From positions 3,410,001 to 3,474,000 of the forward strand of contig NZ_CP098740.1 in the NCBI RefSeq assembly GCF_026167665.1: 64,000 nucleotides of DNA, given 5' to 3'. Under the pieces are notes generated by a model. The model was given only the letters and a program-made list of their open reading frames with translations. It searched no databases and had not been told where the DNA came from. Positions 8,777 through 16,726 of the stretch are shown here, piece after piece. The first letter of the stretch is position 1, and every line of letters begins with the position of its first letter. A program made the position numbers and the translations under genes. Origin of the DNA: Streptomyces drozdowiczii (GTDB lineage: Bacteria; Actinomycetota; Actinomycetes; Streptomycetales; Streptomycetaceae).

Positions 8777-9481
8777 TCAGTGCGTAAGTCTGCTACCGCC
8801 GTCCGGGGCACTCGTGCTCGCCTCGACCAGGGCGTCCAGCACGGCCTCGACATCGGGCAGCCAGGGCGCCACGACCGGCGTGGCGGCGGCGCCCTTGGGG
8901 CGTGAACCCGGAGTGCGCTCCGGCGCGCGCTCCCAGCGGACCTGCCCCGTGCCGATCTCCGACGGCGGCAGGACCACATAGCCGCCCTCCCCGTGGAATC
9001 GCAGCGAGCTCGGCACCCGGTCCTGTGCGTACAGCAGCTCGCCGAGCCGCTCCAGGGTGTACGGGGCGACCAGCAGCGCCCACCGGGTAGGCGTCGCCAC
9101 CACGGGGCCCAGGCGCAGGCCCGCCCGGTCGAGCGCGGCCAGCGCGCGGGCACCGGCCACCGCCGGCAGGCTCAGGGCGCACGGCGCACGGCCGCCCGTG
9201 GCGAGCAGCACCGGCGCGGTCGGCCGGTTCGTCCACCACCAGCGCACCATCCGGGCATCGGTGGTCGCGGCGAGCAGCCCGGGGTCGAAGGGGTGCGCGC
9301 CGGGCACCGCGCACTCGGGATCGGGGCACGCGCAGCGGCGGCCGAGGTCGCCGCCCTCACGCAGCCCCGCTCCGGGGAGCACGGGCCACTGCCACTCCGT
9401 GGCACAGGTCAGGGCCGCGTCGAGCCGGGCGGAGCCGCCCCTGCGGCCGAGCCTGCGTCGCCTTCCGAGGATCTCGCGCAT
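8777..9481 (-). CDS. Prim-pol-domain-like protein (bifunctional primase/polymerase N-terminal family), probably non-catalytic
   Basis: A 234-residue protein. Residues 45-90 (CACPDPECAVPGAHPFDP, then ATTDARMVRWWWTNRPTAP) match the start of the bifunctional DNA primase/polymerase family found in phage and plasmid primases. Where catalytic members continue with an ATG...LDVD strand, this protein reads LLATGGRAPCALSLPAVAG, so the acidic pair that would hold metal is absent. The rest (LLVAPYTLERLGELLY, GGYVVLPPS) still follows the fold. It is therefore probably a nucleotide- or nucleic-acid-binding regulator rather than a polymerase. The ATG at 9481 has an AAAGGA site. No replication genes are adjacent. 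Confidence 0.75.
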   Translation of the reverse strand: MREILGRRRRLGRRGGSARLDAALTCATEWQWPVLPGAGLREGGDLGRRCACPDPECAVPGAHPFDPGLLAATTDARMVRWWWTNRPTAPVLLATGGRAPCALSLPAVAGARALAALDRAGLRLGPVVATPTRWALLVAPYTLERLGELLYAQDRVPSSLRFHGEGGYVVLPPSEIGTGQVRWERAPERTPGSRPKGAAATPVVAPWLPDVEAVLDALVEASTSAPDGGSRLTH

Positions 9482-9959
9482 GAGCGCTCGTTCCTTTCCG
9501 TTGAACGCCGAGGGTCCGCCTCGCATCGTGCGCGGTCACACCATGCCTGCGGATCTTCTGGGTGTACGTGCTCGTCGAGCCTGCGGTACGGGTCGTTCGT
9601 CGGTACCGAGCGTGAGCCGTGCTGAGCCGGATCGAGCTGCTTGCGGTCGGCATCGTGGCGAGGTGCGGGACGCACGGCGCTCCTGCTGTCCGTGCGTGCG
9701 GCCTCGCCACTCGGGGGTGGGGCGCGGCCGTCACAAGAGAGGACGTCCGGACCTGCTGCCGGGTTCCGGGGGCGGGCGGGGCCACCCCTGGCCATCCAAA
9801 GAATTACGTACCCAGCATGCCCGGAATGACGCGCCCCTGGGACTTCACCCGGAGGTGCACCCCCGTCGGGCAGACCCAGTCGACCGCTAATGCACACGAC
9901 GAGGTGCGTTTTTTGGCCAAGTTGATTAAGGCGCGGACACCGGGTTTTCCGGGGGGACA
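9482..9959. other. Divergent intergenic region
   Basis: These 478 bp lie between two divergent genes and must hold both promoters. I see no convincing gene. The right end (9900-9955) is less GC-rich than its surroundings and ends in GGGGGGACA directly before the phosphatase start. No assignable operator was recognised. Confidence 0.4.
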
Positions 9960-11446
9960 ATGCTGGACATCGCCTCACTTGTGCGTGTACATGTGGATGC
10001 ACTGGTAGCGGCGCAGAATGACATGGGGGTTTGCGATGCTATTCGACGGAACAGACCGCTCGGAAAGCCGGCGACCATGAGCGCTCCGCACCTGCCAAAA
10101 GTGGCTGGAATCGATCCAACAGTTCCGGTTTCGGATGAGACTGCCGGGCCGATCGAGGCACTGCCCGCCGCACCCGGTGCCTACATCCAGGACCGGCTCG
10201 CCGGCTGGGTCTCCGACCTCACCACGCTCCACGAGCTCACCGAGCGCCTGGCCGGAACCAGCACCCTGGACGACGCACTGCACGAGTTCCTCGACGCCGG
10301 GGCCGCCCTGGTCGGCGCCCGCCGGGGCCTGGTCGCCTTCGAACCGTCCGACCGGCGCGGCCCCGTCAGCACCATCGGGCTCGGGCTGGCCCACGCCGAA
10401 CTGGGCCAGATCGAGACCGTGCCGCGCAGCGCCACCTCGTACGGACGCATCCTGGAGGGCCTGCCCAACCCGGACGGCCCGCTCACCACCCCCGATCTGC
10501 TCGGCGACACCGGTCTGGACCCCCGCAGACGCGAGGTCGCCGCCCGCCTCGGCTACGCCGCCAGCTACGCCCTGCCCCTCGCCCACGCGACGACCGGACG
10601 GCTCGGCGCCGCCGTCTGGCTCTACGACGAGCCTGCCGAACCCCTGGAACGCCAGCGCCACCTCGTCGGCCTGTACGCCGGATACGCCTCCGAGCACCTG
10701 GCCCGCCTGCTGGAACTGGAACGGGCCAGGGCGGATGTCGCCACCGTGACCGAGGAACTGCTGCCCACCCGGCTGCCCCGGATCCCCGGCGTCCAGCTCG
10801 CCGTGCGCCACGAGGTGGCCCCCCAGGGCGGCGGCGACTGGTACGACGCCCTGGCCCTGCCGGAGGGCGGCCTCGGGCTCGCCGTCGGATCGGTCGGCGG
10901 CTCGGGCCCCAGCGCGCTGGCCGCCACGGGGCGGCTGCGCGCCGGGCTGCGCGCGTACGCCGTGATGGAGGGCGAGGACCCCGTCGCGGTCCTCTCCGAC
11001 CTCGAACTGCTGCTCCGGCTGACCGAGCCGGCCCGTTCCGCGACCGCCCTCTTCGCGTACTGCGAACCGGCCCGCCGCAGGCTCCTGCTCGCCGGGGCCG
11101 GACACACCCCGCCCTGATCATCGGCGAGCGCCGCACCGCGTACGTGGAGACCACGCTCTCCGCCCCGCTGGGCATGCTGTCCTGCTGGGAGGCGCCCAGT
11201 GTGGACATCACGCCCGCACCCGGCGAGACGGTTCTGCTGTACACCGACGGCCTCCTGCGCCGGGCCGGCGACTCGATGGACCGGGCGTACGCCCGCCTCC
11301 TCTCGGCGGCGGCGAGCGTCCCGAGGGCGCTGCGCGGGGACGCCGCCGCGGTGGCCGACCATGTGGTGCGCACGGTGCTGCCGGACGGGGCCGGGCGGGC
11401 GCACCGCACCGAGGACGTGGTCGTGCTCGCGGCCCGGTTCGACTGA
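9960..11446 (+). pseudogene. GAF/SpoIIE-type protein phosphatase, split by a -1 frameshift
   Basis: The first frame (9960-11117) encodes a GAF-like sensor domain (about residues 75-250: DLTTLHELTERLAGTSTL, GRRGLVAFE-type strands). It then enters a PP2C/SpoIIE phosphatase domain (GGDWYDALALPEGG, GSVGGSGPSALAATG) and stops at LLAGAGHTPP. Bases 11114 onward in another frame continue exactly as expected (LIIGERRTAYVETTLSAPLG, then GETVLLYTDGLLRR) to 11446. Adding one C in CCCGCCCTG near 11112 restores a single protein of about 495 residues. This is either a real null mutation or a missing base in a C run. ATG 9960 is preferred as start; ATG 10077 (MSAPHLPKVAG) is the alternative. Such phosphatases antagonise RsbW-type kinases, and two of those lie nearby. 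Confidence 0.75.
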
Positions 11447-11544
11447 GCCGGGACCTTCCTGTGTAAGAGGTCTTCCGGCCCTGGGCCCCCTTCCGTACGC
11501 CCGTACGATGGAGGAGGTCCAGTGTCGTATCAAGGAGAACAGTC

Positions 11545-13005
11545 GTGTCTGAGGAGTTCCCGGAGACCCCGGAGACCGAAGAGACAGAGCCGGTCAAGCA
11601 GCGGAAGAACGGCCTGTACCCGGGCGTGTCCGACGAGCTCGCCGCCAGCATGAAGTCCGGCTGGGCCGACACCGAGCTGCACGGCCTGGAGCCGATCGCC
11701 CAGGCCGGTCACACGGCCGACCGCCGCGCCGCACTGTCCGCGCGCTTCCCCGGCGAGCGGCTGGTCATTCCCGCCGGCCGGCTGAAGACCCGTTCCAATG
11801 ACACCGAGTACGCCTTCCGCGCCTCCACCGAGTACGCGTACCTCACCGGTGACCAGACGCAGGACGGCGTCCTCGTCCTGGAGCCGACGGACGACGGCCA
11901 CGAGGCCACCATCTACCTGCTGCCCCGCTCGAACCGGGAGAACGGCGAGTTCTGGCTCGACGGCCAGGGCGAGCTGTGGGTCGGCCGCCGCCACTCCCTC
12001 GCCGAGGCCGAACAGCTGCTGGGCATCCCCGCCAAGGACGTGCGCGAGCTGCCCGCCGCGCTGGCCGAGGCCACCGGCCCCGTCCGCAACGTCCGCGGCC
12101 ACGACGCCGGCATCGAGGCCGCCCTCACCGACAAGGTCACCGCCGAGCGCGACGAGGAGCTGCGGGTCTACCTCTCCGAGGCGCGCCTGGTGAAGGACGC
12201 CTTCGAGATCGCCGAGCTGGAGAAGGCGTGCGACATCACCGCACGCGGCTTCGAGGACGTCGTGAAGGTCCTCGACAAGGCCGAGGCCACCAGCGAGCGC
12301 TACATCGAGGGAACGTTCTTCCTGCGCGCCCGCATCGAGGGCAACGACATCGGGTACGGCTCGATCTGCGCCGCCGGCCCGCACGCCACCACCCTGCACT
12401 GGGTGCGCAACGACGGTGCCGTCCGCTCGGGCGAGCTGCTGCTGCTGGACGCCGGGGTGGAGACCAACGACCTCTACACGGCCGACGTGACCCGCACCCT
12501 TCCCATCAGCGGGACGTTCACTCCGCTCCAGCGCAAGATCTACGACGCGGTGTACGAGGCGCAGGAGGCGGGTATCGCCGCGGTCAAGCCCGGCGCCGAC
12601 TTCCGCGACTTCCACGACGCCGCACAGCGGGTGCTCACCGAGAAGCTCGTCGAGTGGGGCCTGCTCGGCGACCTGTCGGTGGAGAAGGTCCTGGAGCTGG
12701 GCCTCCAGCGCCGCTGGACCCTGCACGGCACCGGCCACATGCTCGGGATGGACGTCCACGACTGCGCCGCCGCGCGCACCGAGGCGTACGTGAACGGCAC
12801 GCTCGAGCCGGGTGTCTGCCTCACCGTCGAGCCCGGTCTCTATTTCCAGGCCGACGACCTGACCGTGCCCGAGGAGTACCGCGGCATCGGCGTCCGGATC
12901 GAGGACGACATCCTCGTCACCGAGGACGGCAACCGGAACCTCTCGGACAAGCTGCCCCGGAGCGCCGACGAGGTCGAGGCGTGGATGGCCCGGCTCAAGG
13001 GCTGA
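11545..13005 (+). CDS. pepP: Xaa-Pro aminopeptidase (aminopeptidase P family)
   Basis: A 486-residue metallopeptidase that would remove an N-terminal residue preceding proline, using a dinuclear metal centre in the pita-bread fold. The metal ligands are in LLLLDAGVETN (Asp), YTADVTRT (Asp), LHGTGHMLGMDVHD (His), CLTVEPGLYF (Glu) and GVRIEDDILV (Glu). The N-terminal creatinase-type domain (about residues 40-190) contains YAFRASTEYAYLTG. No signal peptide is seen, so it is cytoplasmic. The GTG start follows AAGGAG at good spacing, and a TACGAT -10-like hexamer lies at 11504. It converges with the next anti-sigma-like gene across 36 bp. Confidence 0.93.
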   Translation: MSEEFPETPETEETEPVKQRKNGLYPGVSDELAASMKSGWADTELHGLEPIAQAGHTADRRAALSARFPGERLVIPAGRLKTRSNDTEYAFRASTEYAYLTGDQTQDGVLVLEPTDDGHEATIYLLPRSNRENGEFWLDGQGELWVGRRHSLAEAEQLLGIPAKDVRELPAALAEATGPVRNVRGHDAGIEAALTDKVTAERDEELRVYLSEARLVKDAFEIAELEKACDITARGFEDVVKVLDKAEATSERYIEGTFFLRARIEGNDIGYGSICAAGPHATTLHWVRNDGAVRSGELLLLDAGVETNDLYTADVTRTLPISGTFTPLQRKIYDAVYEAQEAGIAAVKPGADFRDFHDAAQRVLTEKLVEWGLLGDLSVEKVLELGLQRRWTLHGTGHMLGMDVHDCAAARTEAYVNGTLEPGVCLTVEPGLYFQADDLTVPEEYRGIGVRIEDDILVTEDGNRNLSDKLPRSADEVEAWMARLKG

Positions 13006-13041
13006 CCCGCCGCCTGGCCTACGTACGGAAGGGCGCCCCGC

Positions 13042-13587
13042 TCAGGACACCATGAGCAGGGCGTCCTTCCGCCATTTCAGGACCTTGTCGAAGCTCACGA
13101 CCGCGCCGGTGCACCCCGGGCGGTTGCCGAAATGGACGTGGTCGGCGAGCTGTTCGATCAGGCACAGGCCCCGTCCCTCCTCGGCGGTGACGGGCGGATG
13201 CGACGCGCACTGCGGGTCCGGCAGTCCGCTCCCGGGCTGCCGCTCCGACGTGTGGGGCCCGCCCCGGGTGGGGAAACCGGGCCCCGAATCGGCGACTTCG
13301 ATGCGGCACTTCTCGCCGTCCAGATACGCGGTGACCCGGTACTGGCCACTGGGCGTGGCCGACGGATCCTCCCAGACATCCGGATCCCTTCCGGCGCCGT
13401 CGGAGATGGCGTCGTGCTCGCCGCCGTGCTCGACCGCGTTCGCACAGGCTTCGCTGAGCGCGAGAGACAGGTCGAAGCAGATGTCCGGATCCACGCCCGC
13501 GGATTCCATCGTGCCGACCAGAAACCGACGGGCGAGCGGGACGCTCGCAGCGTCGCGCCGCAAATGGAGTGACCACCAGATGCTCAT
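13042..13587 (-). CDS. RsbW-like ATP-binding regulatory protein
   Basis: A 181-residue GHKL-fold protein: LALSEACANAVEHGGEHD (N box), RIEVADSGPGFP (G1) and EEGRGLCLIEQLADHV (G2). A loop of about 35 residues between these motifs is rich in Gly, Pro and Asp. Family members are serine kinases or anti-sigma factors, or single-domain regulators of stress and development in Streptomyces. The ATG at 13587 has AGGAGG eight bases upstream. It is the second such protein in the window, and a SpoIIE-type phosphatase lies two genes away, but no STAS-domain protein or group-3 sigma factor is present here. Confidence 0.8.
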   Translation of the reverse strand: MSIWWSLHLRRDAASVPLARRFLVGTMESAGVDPDICFDLSLALSEACANAVEHGGEHDAISDGAGRDPDVWEDPSATPSGQYRVTAYLDGEKCRIEVADSGPGFPTRGGPHTSERQPGSGLPDPQCASHPPVTAEEGRGLCLIEQLADHVHFGNRPGCTGAVVSFDKVLKWRKDALLMVS

Positions 13588-13856
13588 GCTCCGGCCTCCT
13601 GGTTGCGGCTAGACATACCGCTACGTATTGCCGCACCGGGGCGGTCGTAAGCACGCGCGTGCTCTGTTGCCGCTCATTCGGCGGATAGCCGGATGCGGCC
13701 ACACCGGTGTATCCCGGTCCCCCATGCCCGTTACACCCGACCCGGGAGCCGCCGGAACCCGCGCGAACGGCCCTGCTCACGCCCATTCCGGCCGGAAGAC
13801 GACCTTCCGGACCTGCCGTACGGAGGCGGGGTGCCGGGTGCGATGATGGGCCCGCC

Positions 13857-14672
13857 ATGTCTGTGTCTGTGGGACGCGCCGGAGCCGGTCTACGGCTACT
13901 GAGGGCCGCGGTGTTCGCCGCGGTCTGCGTCGCGTTGTCCGCGGCCGGGCACGCGCTGGCCGCCTGCGCGACCGTCCCCTGGTGGACCCTGCTCGCCGGA
14001 TTCCTCGGCGTCCTCGCGGTGGCCGTCCCCCTCGCCGGACGCGAACGCTCACTGCCCTCCATCGCCGCGGCCCTGGCCGGTGGACAGCTCGCCCTGCACA
14101 CCCTGTTCGGGCTGGGCACGCACACCATGTCCCCCGGGGCGAGCGGCGGCGACGACGCGCTGATCCGGTTCGCGGCGGGCCTCGTCTGCGGCGCCGGACC
14201 CCAGCAGCTGAACGCCGCCGACGCGCGGCACATCGTCGGCACCGCGGGCATCGACCCGGCGGCGGTGACCGCTCAGGCGCACCAGCATCTGGCCGCCGCC
14301 CCTTCCGGCCCCGCCTGGGCCACCCCGGCCGGCCTCCTCCACACGCTTCCCAGCCTGCCCATGCTCCTCGGGCACCTGCTGGCCGCCCTGGCCACCGGCT
14401 GGCTGCTGCGGCGGGGCGAGGTCGCCCTCTTCCGGCTCGCCCGGCTCTCGGCGCACGGTGCCCAGCAGGTCGCGGCCGGGGCGCGGCTCCGGGCGCTGCG
14501 GGACGCGTTCCGGCTCGTCGCCGCTCTGCGCAGCGGCCTGGCCGGCGAGGCCGCGACCGGGCCGCGCACCCCTCGTACCGCCGTGGACGCACCGCGCCCG
14601 GCCACCGGGGATCCGTTGCAGCACCTGGTGATCAGGCGCGGGCCGCCCTCCGTGCTCGCCCTCGCAGCCTGA
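13857..14672 (+). CDS. Integral membrane protein ahead of copper genes, unknown function
   Basis: About 271 residues, beginning MSVSVGRAGAG. Hydrophobic segments lie at about residues 15-35 (AVFAAVCVALSAAGHAL), 40-60 (WWTLLAGFLGVLAVAVPL), 70-90 and 165-185 (LPMLLGHLLAALATGWLL), giving about four membrane helices. A loop contains several His residues (LHTLFGLGTHT, AQAHQHL) and the C-terminal 80 residues are basic. It lies 141 bp upstream of ycnI in the same direction. The context and the His content suggest a role in copper handling, but no family is recognised. Confidence 0.7.
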   Translation: MSVSVGRAGAGLRLLRAAVFAAVCVALSAAGHALAACATVPWWTLLAGFLGVLAVAVPLAGRERSLPSIAAALAGGQLALHTLFGLGTHTMSPGASGGDDALIRFAAGLVCGAGPQQLNAADARHIVGTAGIDPAAVTAQAHQHLAAAPSGPAWATPAGLLHTLPSLPMLLGHLLAALATGWLLRRGEVALFRLARLSAHGAQQVAAGARLRALRDAFRLVAALRSGLAGEAATGPRTPRTAVDAPRPATGDPLQHLVIRRGPPSVLALAA

Positions 14673-14813
14673 CGCGACGCCCTCCACGCGATGCGCCCCC
14701 GCCCCTTCGGGCTTCGGCGCGCACTCGGTCCGTTCGGAAGTGGCGTCGCGATGCCGGTGCGCACCCGTGCGCCGGAGCACCTTCCCTTCGTGCCCTGTGG
14801 AGTGATCCCTGTC

Positions 14814-15542
14814 ATGAACGTTTCCCGTATCGCCCTCGTCGGCGGCGTCGCCGCCTCCACCGTGCTGCTGCTCGCCGGCACGGCCTCCGCCCACGTCAGC
14901 GTCCAGCCCCAGGGCGAGGCCGCCAAGGGCGGCTACGCCGTCATCAACTTCAAGGTCCCCAACGAGCGTGACAACGCCTCGACGACCAAGCTCGAAGTGA
15001 ACTTCCCGACCGACCACCCGCTGGCGTCCGTCATGCCGCAGCCGGTGCCCGGCTGGGACATCAAGGTGACGAAGAGCAAGCTGGCCAAGCCGCTGGAGAT
15101 GCACGGCAAGACGATCGACGAGGCCGTCTCCAAGGTCACCTGGACCGGCGGCAAGATCGAGCCCGGCCGCTTCCAGCAGTTCCCGCTCTCCGTCGGCCAG
15201 CTCCCGGAGGACGCCGACCAGCTGGTGTTCAAGGCGATCCAGACGTACTCCAACAAGGAGGTCGTGCGCTGGATCGAGGAGCCCAAGGAAGGCGCCGACG
15301 AGCCCGAGACCCCCGCGCCCGTCCTCAAGCTGACGGCTGCGGCCGACGACGCGCACGGGGCGGCCGGCGCGGACGCGAAGCCCTCGGACGCGGCTGAGAA
15401 GAGCGGCGAGACCACCGCCGCTTCGGCGTCCTCCTCCGACTCCGAGGACAACACCGCCCGGGTGCTCGGCATCGTCGGCATCGTCATCGGCGTCGCCGGC
15501 GTCGCCTTCGGCGTTCTGGCCGGGCGCCGTCGTACGGCCTGA
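14814..15542 (+). CDS. YcnI-type copper-binding exported protein (DUF1775)
   Basis: A 242-residue protein with a signal peptide (RIALVGGVAASTVLLLAGTASA). It is predicted to be cleaved just before His, so the mature protein starts HVSVQPQGEA. That N-terminal His is the copper ligand of the YcnI family, supported by conserved acidic residues and a Trp (VPGWDIKV, VTWTGGKI). A Ser/Ala/Asp-rich linker (about 175-205) leads to a C-terminal membrane helix (VLGIVGIVIGVAGVAFGVLAG) and basic tail, so the domain is tethered outside the membrane. The ATG at 14814 follows GGAGTGA. It begins the set ycnI-sco-ecuC-copCD-dtpA. Confidence 0.9.
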   Translation: MNVSRIALVGGVAASTVLLLAGTASAHVSVQPQGEAAKGGYAVINFKVPNERDNASTTKLEVNFPTDHPLASVMPQPVPGWDIKVTKSKLAKPLEMHGKTIDEAVSKVTWTGGKIEPGRFQQFPLSVGQLPEDADQLVFKAIQTYSNKEVVRWIEEPKEGADEPETPAPVLKLTAAADDAHGAAGADAKPSDAAEKSGETTAASASSSDSEDNTARVLGIVGIVIGVAGVAFGVLAGRRRTA

Positions 15543-15553
15543 CCGGCCCCCAC

Positions 15554-15578
15554 GGGGGCCAGGCTGTTCCTGGCCCCC
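15554..15578 (+). terminator. Hairpin between ycnI and sco genes
   Basis: A perfect 10-bp stem GGGGGCCAGG/CCTGGCCCCC with a five-base loop lies 12 bp after the ycnI stop and 35 bp before the sco start. It may terminate partially or protect the upstream mRNA within the operon. Confidence 0.6.
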
Positions 15579-15612
15579 ACCCGCTCCACCGACCCCTCAG
15601 GAACAGTGCTCC

Positions 15613-16266
15613 ATGGTTAAGAAGATCGTTCCGGCCGCGGCGCTCGTCGTCGCGGCCGCGCTCACCCTGTCCGCCTGCGGCGGCAGCGACAACGACAGCA
15701 AGAAGCCCGTGGCCGACGTGTCGATGCAGACCAAGACGCAGGCCGCGACGGTGCTCGACCAGCCGTTCACCAAGCCCGACCTCGTCCTGACCGACACGCA
15801 CGGCAAGAAGTACGACCTGCGCAAGGAGACCAAGGGCAAGCCGACGCTCATCTACTTCGGCTACACCAACTGCCCCGACGTCTGCCCGCTCATCATGAGC
15901 AACATCGCCATCGCCAAGAAGTCCCTGCCCAAGGCCGACCAGGACAATCTCCGGGTCGTCTTCGTCACCACCGACCCGGAGCGCGACACCCCGGCCTCCC
16001 TCGGCAGCTGGCTCAAGGCGCAGGACCCCTCCTTCATCGGTCTCACCGGCGACTTCCCGGCCATCCAGGCGGGCGCCCGGCAGATCGGCATCGGCATCTC
16101 CGCGCCGAAGAAGGAGAAGGACGGCACGGTCGTCTCGATGCACGGCTCGCAGGTCATCGCCTTCTCCCCGAAGACCGACAAGGGCTACGTGCTGTACAGC
16201 GAGGACACCACGCCCGACGACTACACCAAGGACCTCCCCAAGATCGTCAAGGGGGAGAACCCGTGA
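15613..16266 (+). CDS. sco: Sco-family copper chaperone lipoprotein
   Basis: A 217-residue protein with a lipoprotein signal (lipobox LSAC, Cys22) and a thioredoxin-like fold. The copper site is Cys87 and Cys91 (TNCPDVCP) with His177 (VSMHGSQV), and all three are present. Sco proteins deliver copper to cytochrome oxidase CuA. In Streptomyces lividans the orthologue in the same gene context was shown (from my memory of that literature) to pass copper to the radical oxidase GlxA during development. The ATG at 15613 has GGAACAG upstream. Its stop overlaps the next start (GTGA), indicating translational coupling. Confidence 0.93.
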   Translation: MVKKIVPAAALVVAAALTLSACGGSDNDSKKPVADVSMQTKTQAATVLDQPFTKPDLVLTDTHGKKYDLRKETKGKPTLIYFGYTNCPDVCPLIMSNIAIAKKSLPKADQDNLRVVFVTTDPERDTPASLGSWLKAQDPSFIGLTGDFPAIQAGARQIGIGISAPKKEKDGTVVSMHGSQVIAFSPKTDKGYVLYSEDTTPDDYTKDLPKIVKGENP

Positions 16267-16712
16267 ACCACCGCACCACCCTCGCCGCCGTCCTGGCCGT
16301 GACCGCGGGCCTGACGCTGGCGGGGTGCTCGACCTCCTCGGACAAGCCCGCGCTCAAGGTCGTCGGCGGGTTCATGCCGCAGCCCGTCAACGACATGGCG
16401 GCCGGCTTCCTCGTCGTGCGGAACAACGGCACCGGCGACGACCGCCTCACCTCGGTCACCAGCCCGCTCTCGGACGACGTCACGATCCACGAGACGAAGA
16501 ACGATGTCATGCGGAAGGTGACGTCCTTCGACGTGCCCGCGGGCGGTGAGCTGGACCTCGAACGTGGTGGCAACCACATCATGTTCATGAAGCTCAAGAA
16601 GCAGCCCAAGCAGGGCCAGAAGGTGTCCGTGGAACTGCACTTCGAGAAGGCCGGCGCGATCGAGGTCGACCTTCCCGTGAAGGAGACCACCCACAACCCG
16701 AAGAAGCAGTGA
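16263..16712 (+). CDS. ecuC: PCuAC-domain extracellular copper chaperone lipoprotein (ECuC-like)
   Basis: 149 residues with a lipobox (LAGC, Cys22) and a single cupredoxin-like PCuAC domain (DUF461). The Cu(I) ligands of the family are in place: His76 (TIHETK), Met83 (DVMRK), His105 and Met107 (NHIMFM). It is likely anchored to the outer face of the membrane and hands copper to the Sco protein encoded just upstream. The GTG start overlaps the sco stop codon by four bases (GTGA), so the two are probably made in a fixed ratio. Confidence 0.92.
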   Translation: MNHRTTLAAVLAVTAGLTLAGCSTSSDKPALKVVGGFMPQPVNDMAAGFLVVRNNGTGDDRLTSVTSPLSDDVTIHETKNDVMRKVTSFDVPAGGELDLERGGNHIMFMKLKKQPKQGQKVSVELHFEKAGAIEVDLPVKETTHNPKKQ

Positions 16713-16726
16713 GGGACTGACACGCC

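Noticed and set aside
10036..10080. A 14-codon frame (MLFDGTDRSESRRP) whose stop overlaps an ATG as ATGA
   Set aside because: It looks like a leader peptide coupled to an internal start of the phosphatase, but the 9960 start reads through it in another frame and is better placed. Kept only as an alternative.
11100..11130. Programmed -1 ribosomal frameshift in the phosphatase gene
   Set aside because: CCGCCCTGA does not fit an X XXY YYZ slippery heptamer and no strong stem follows at the right distance; a missing base explains it more simply.
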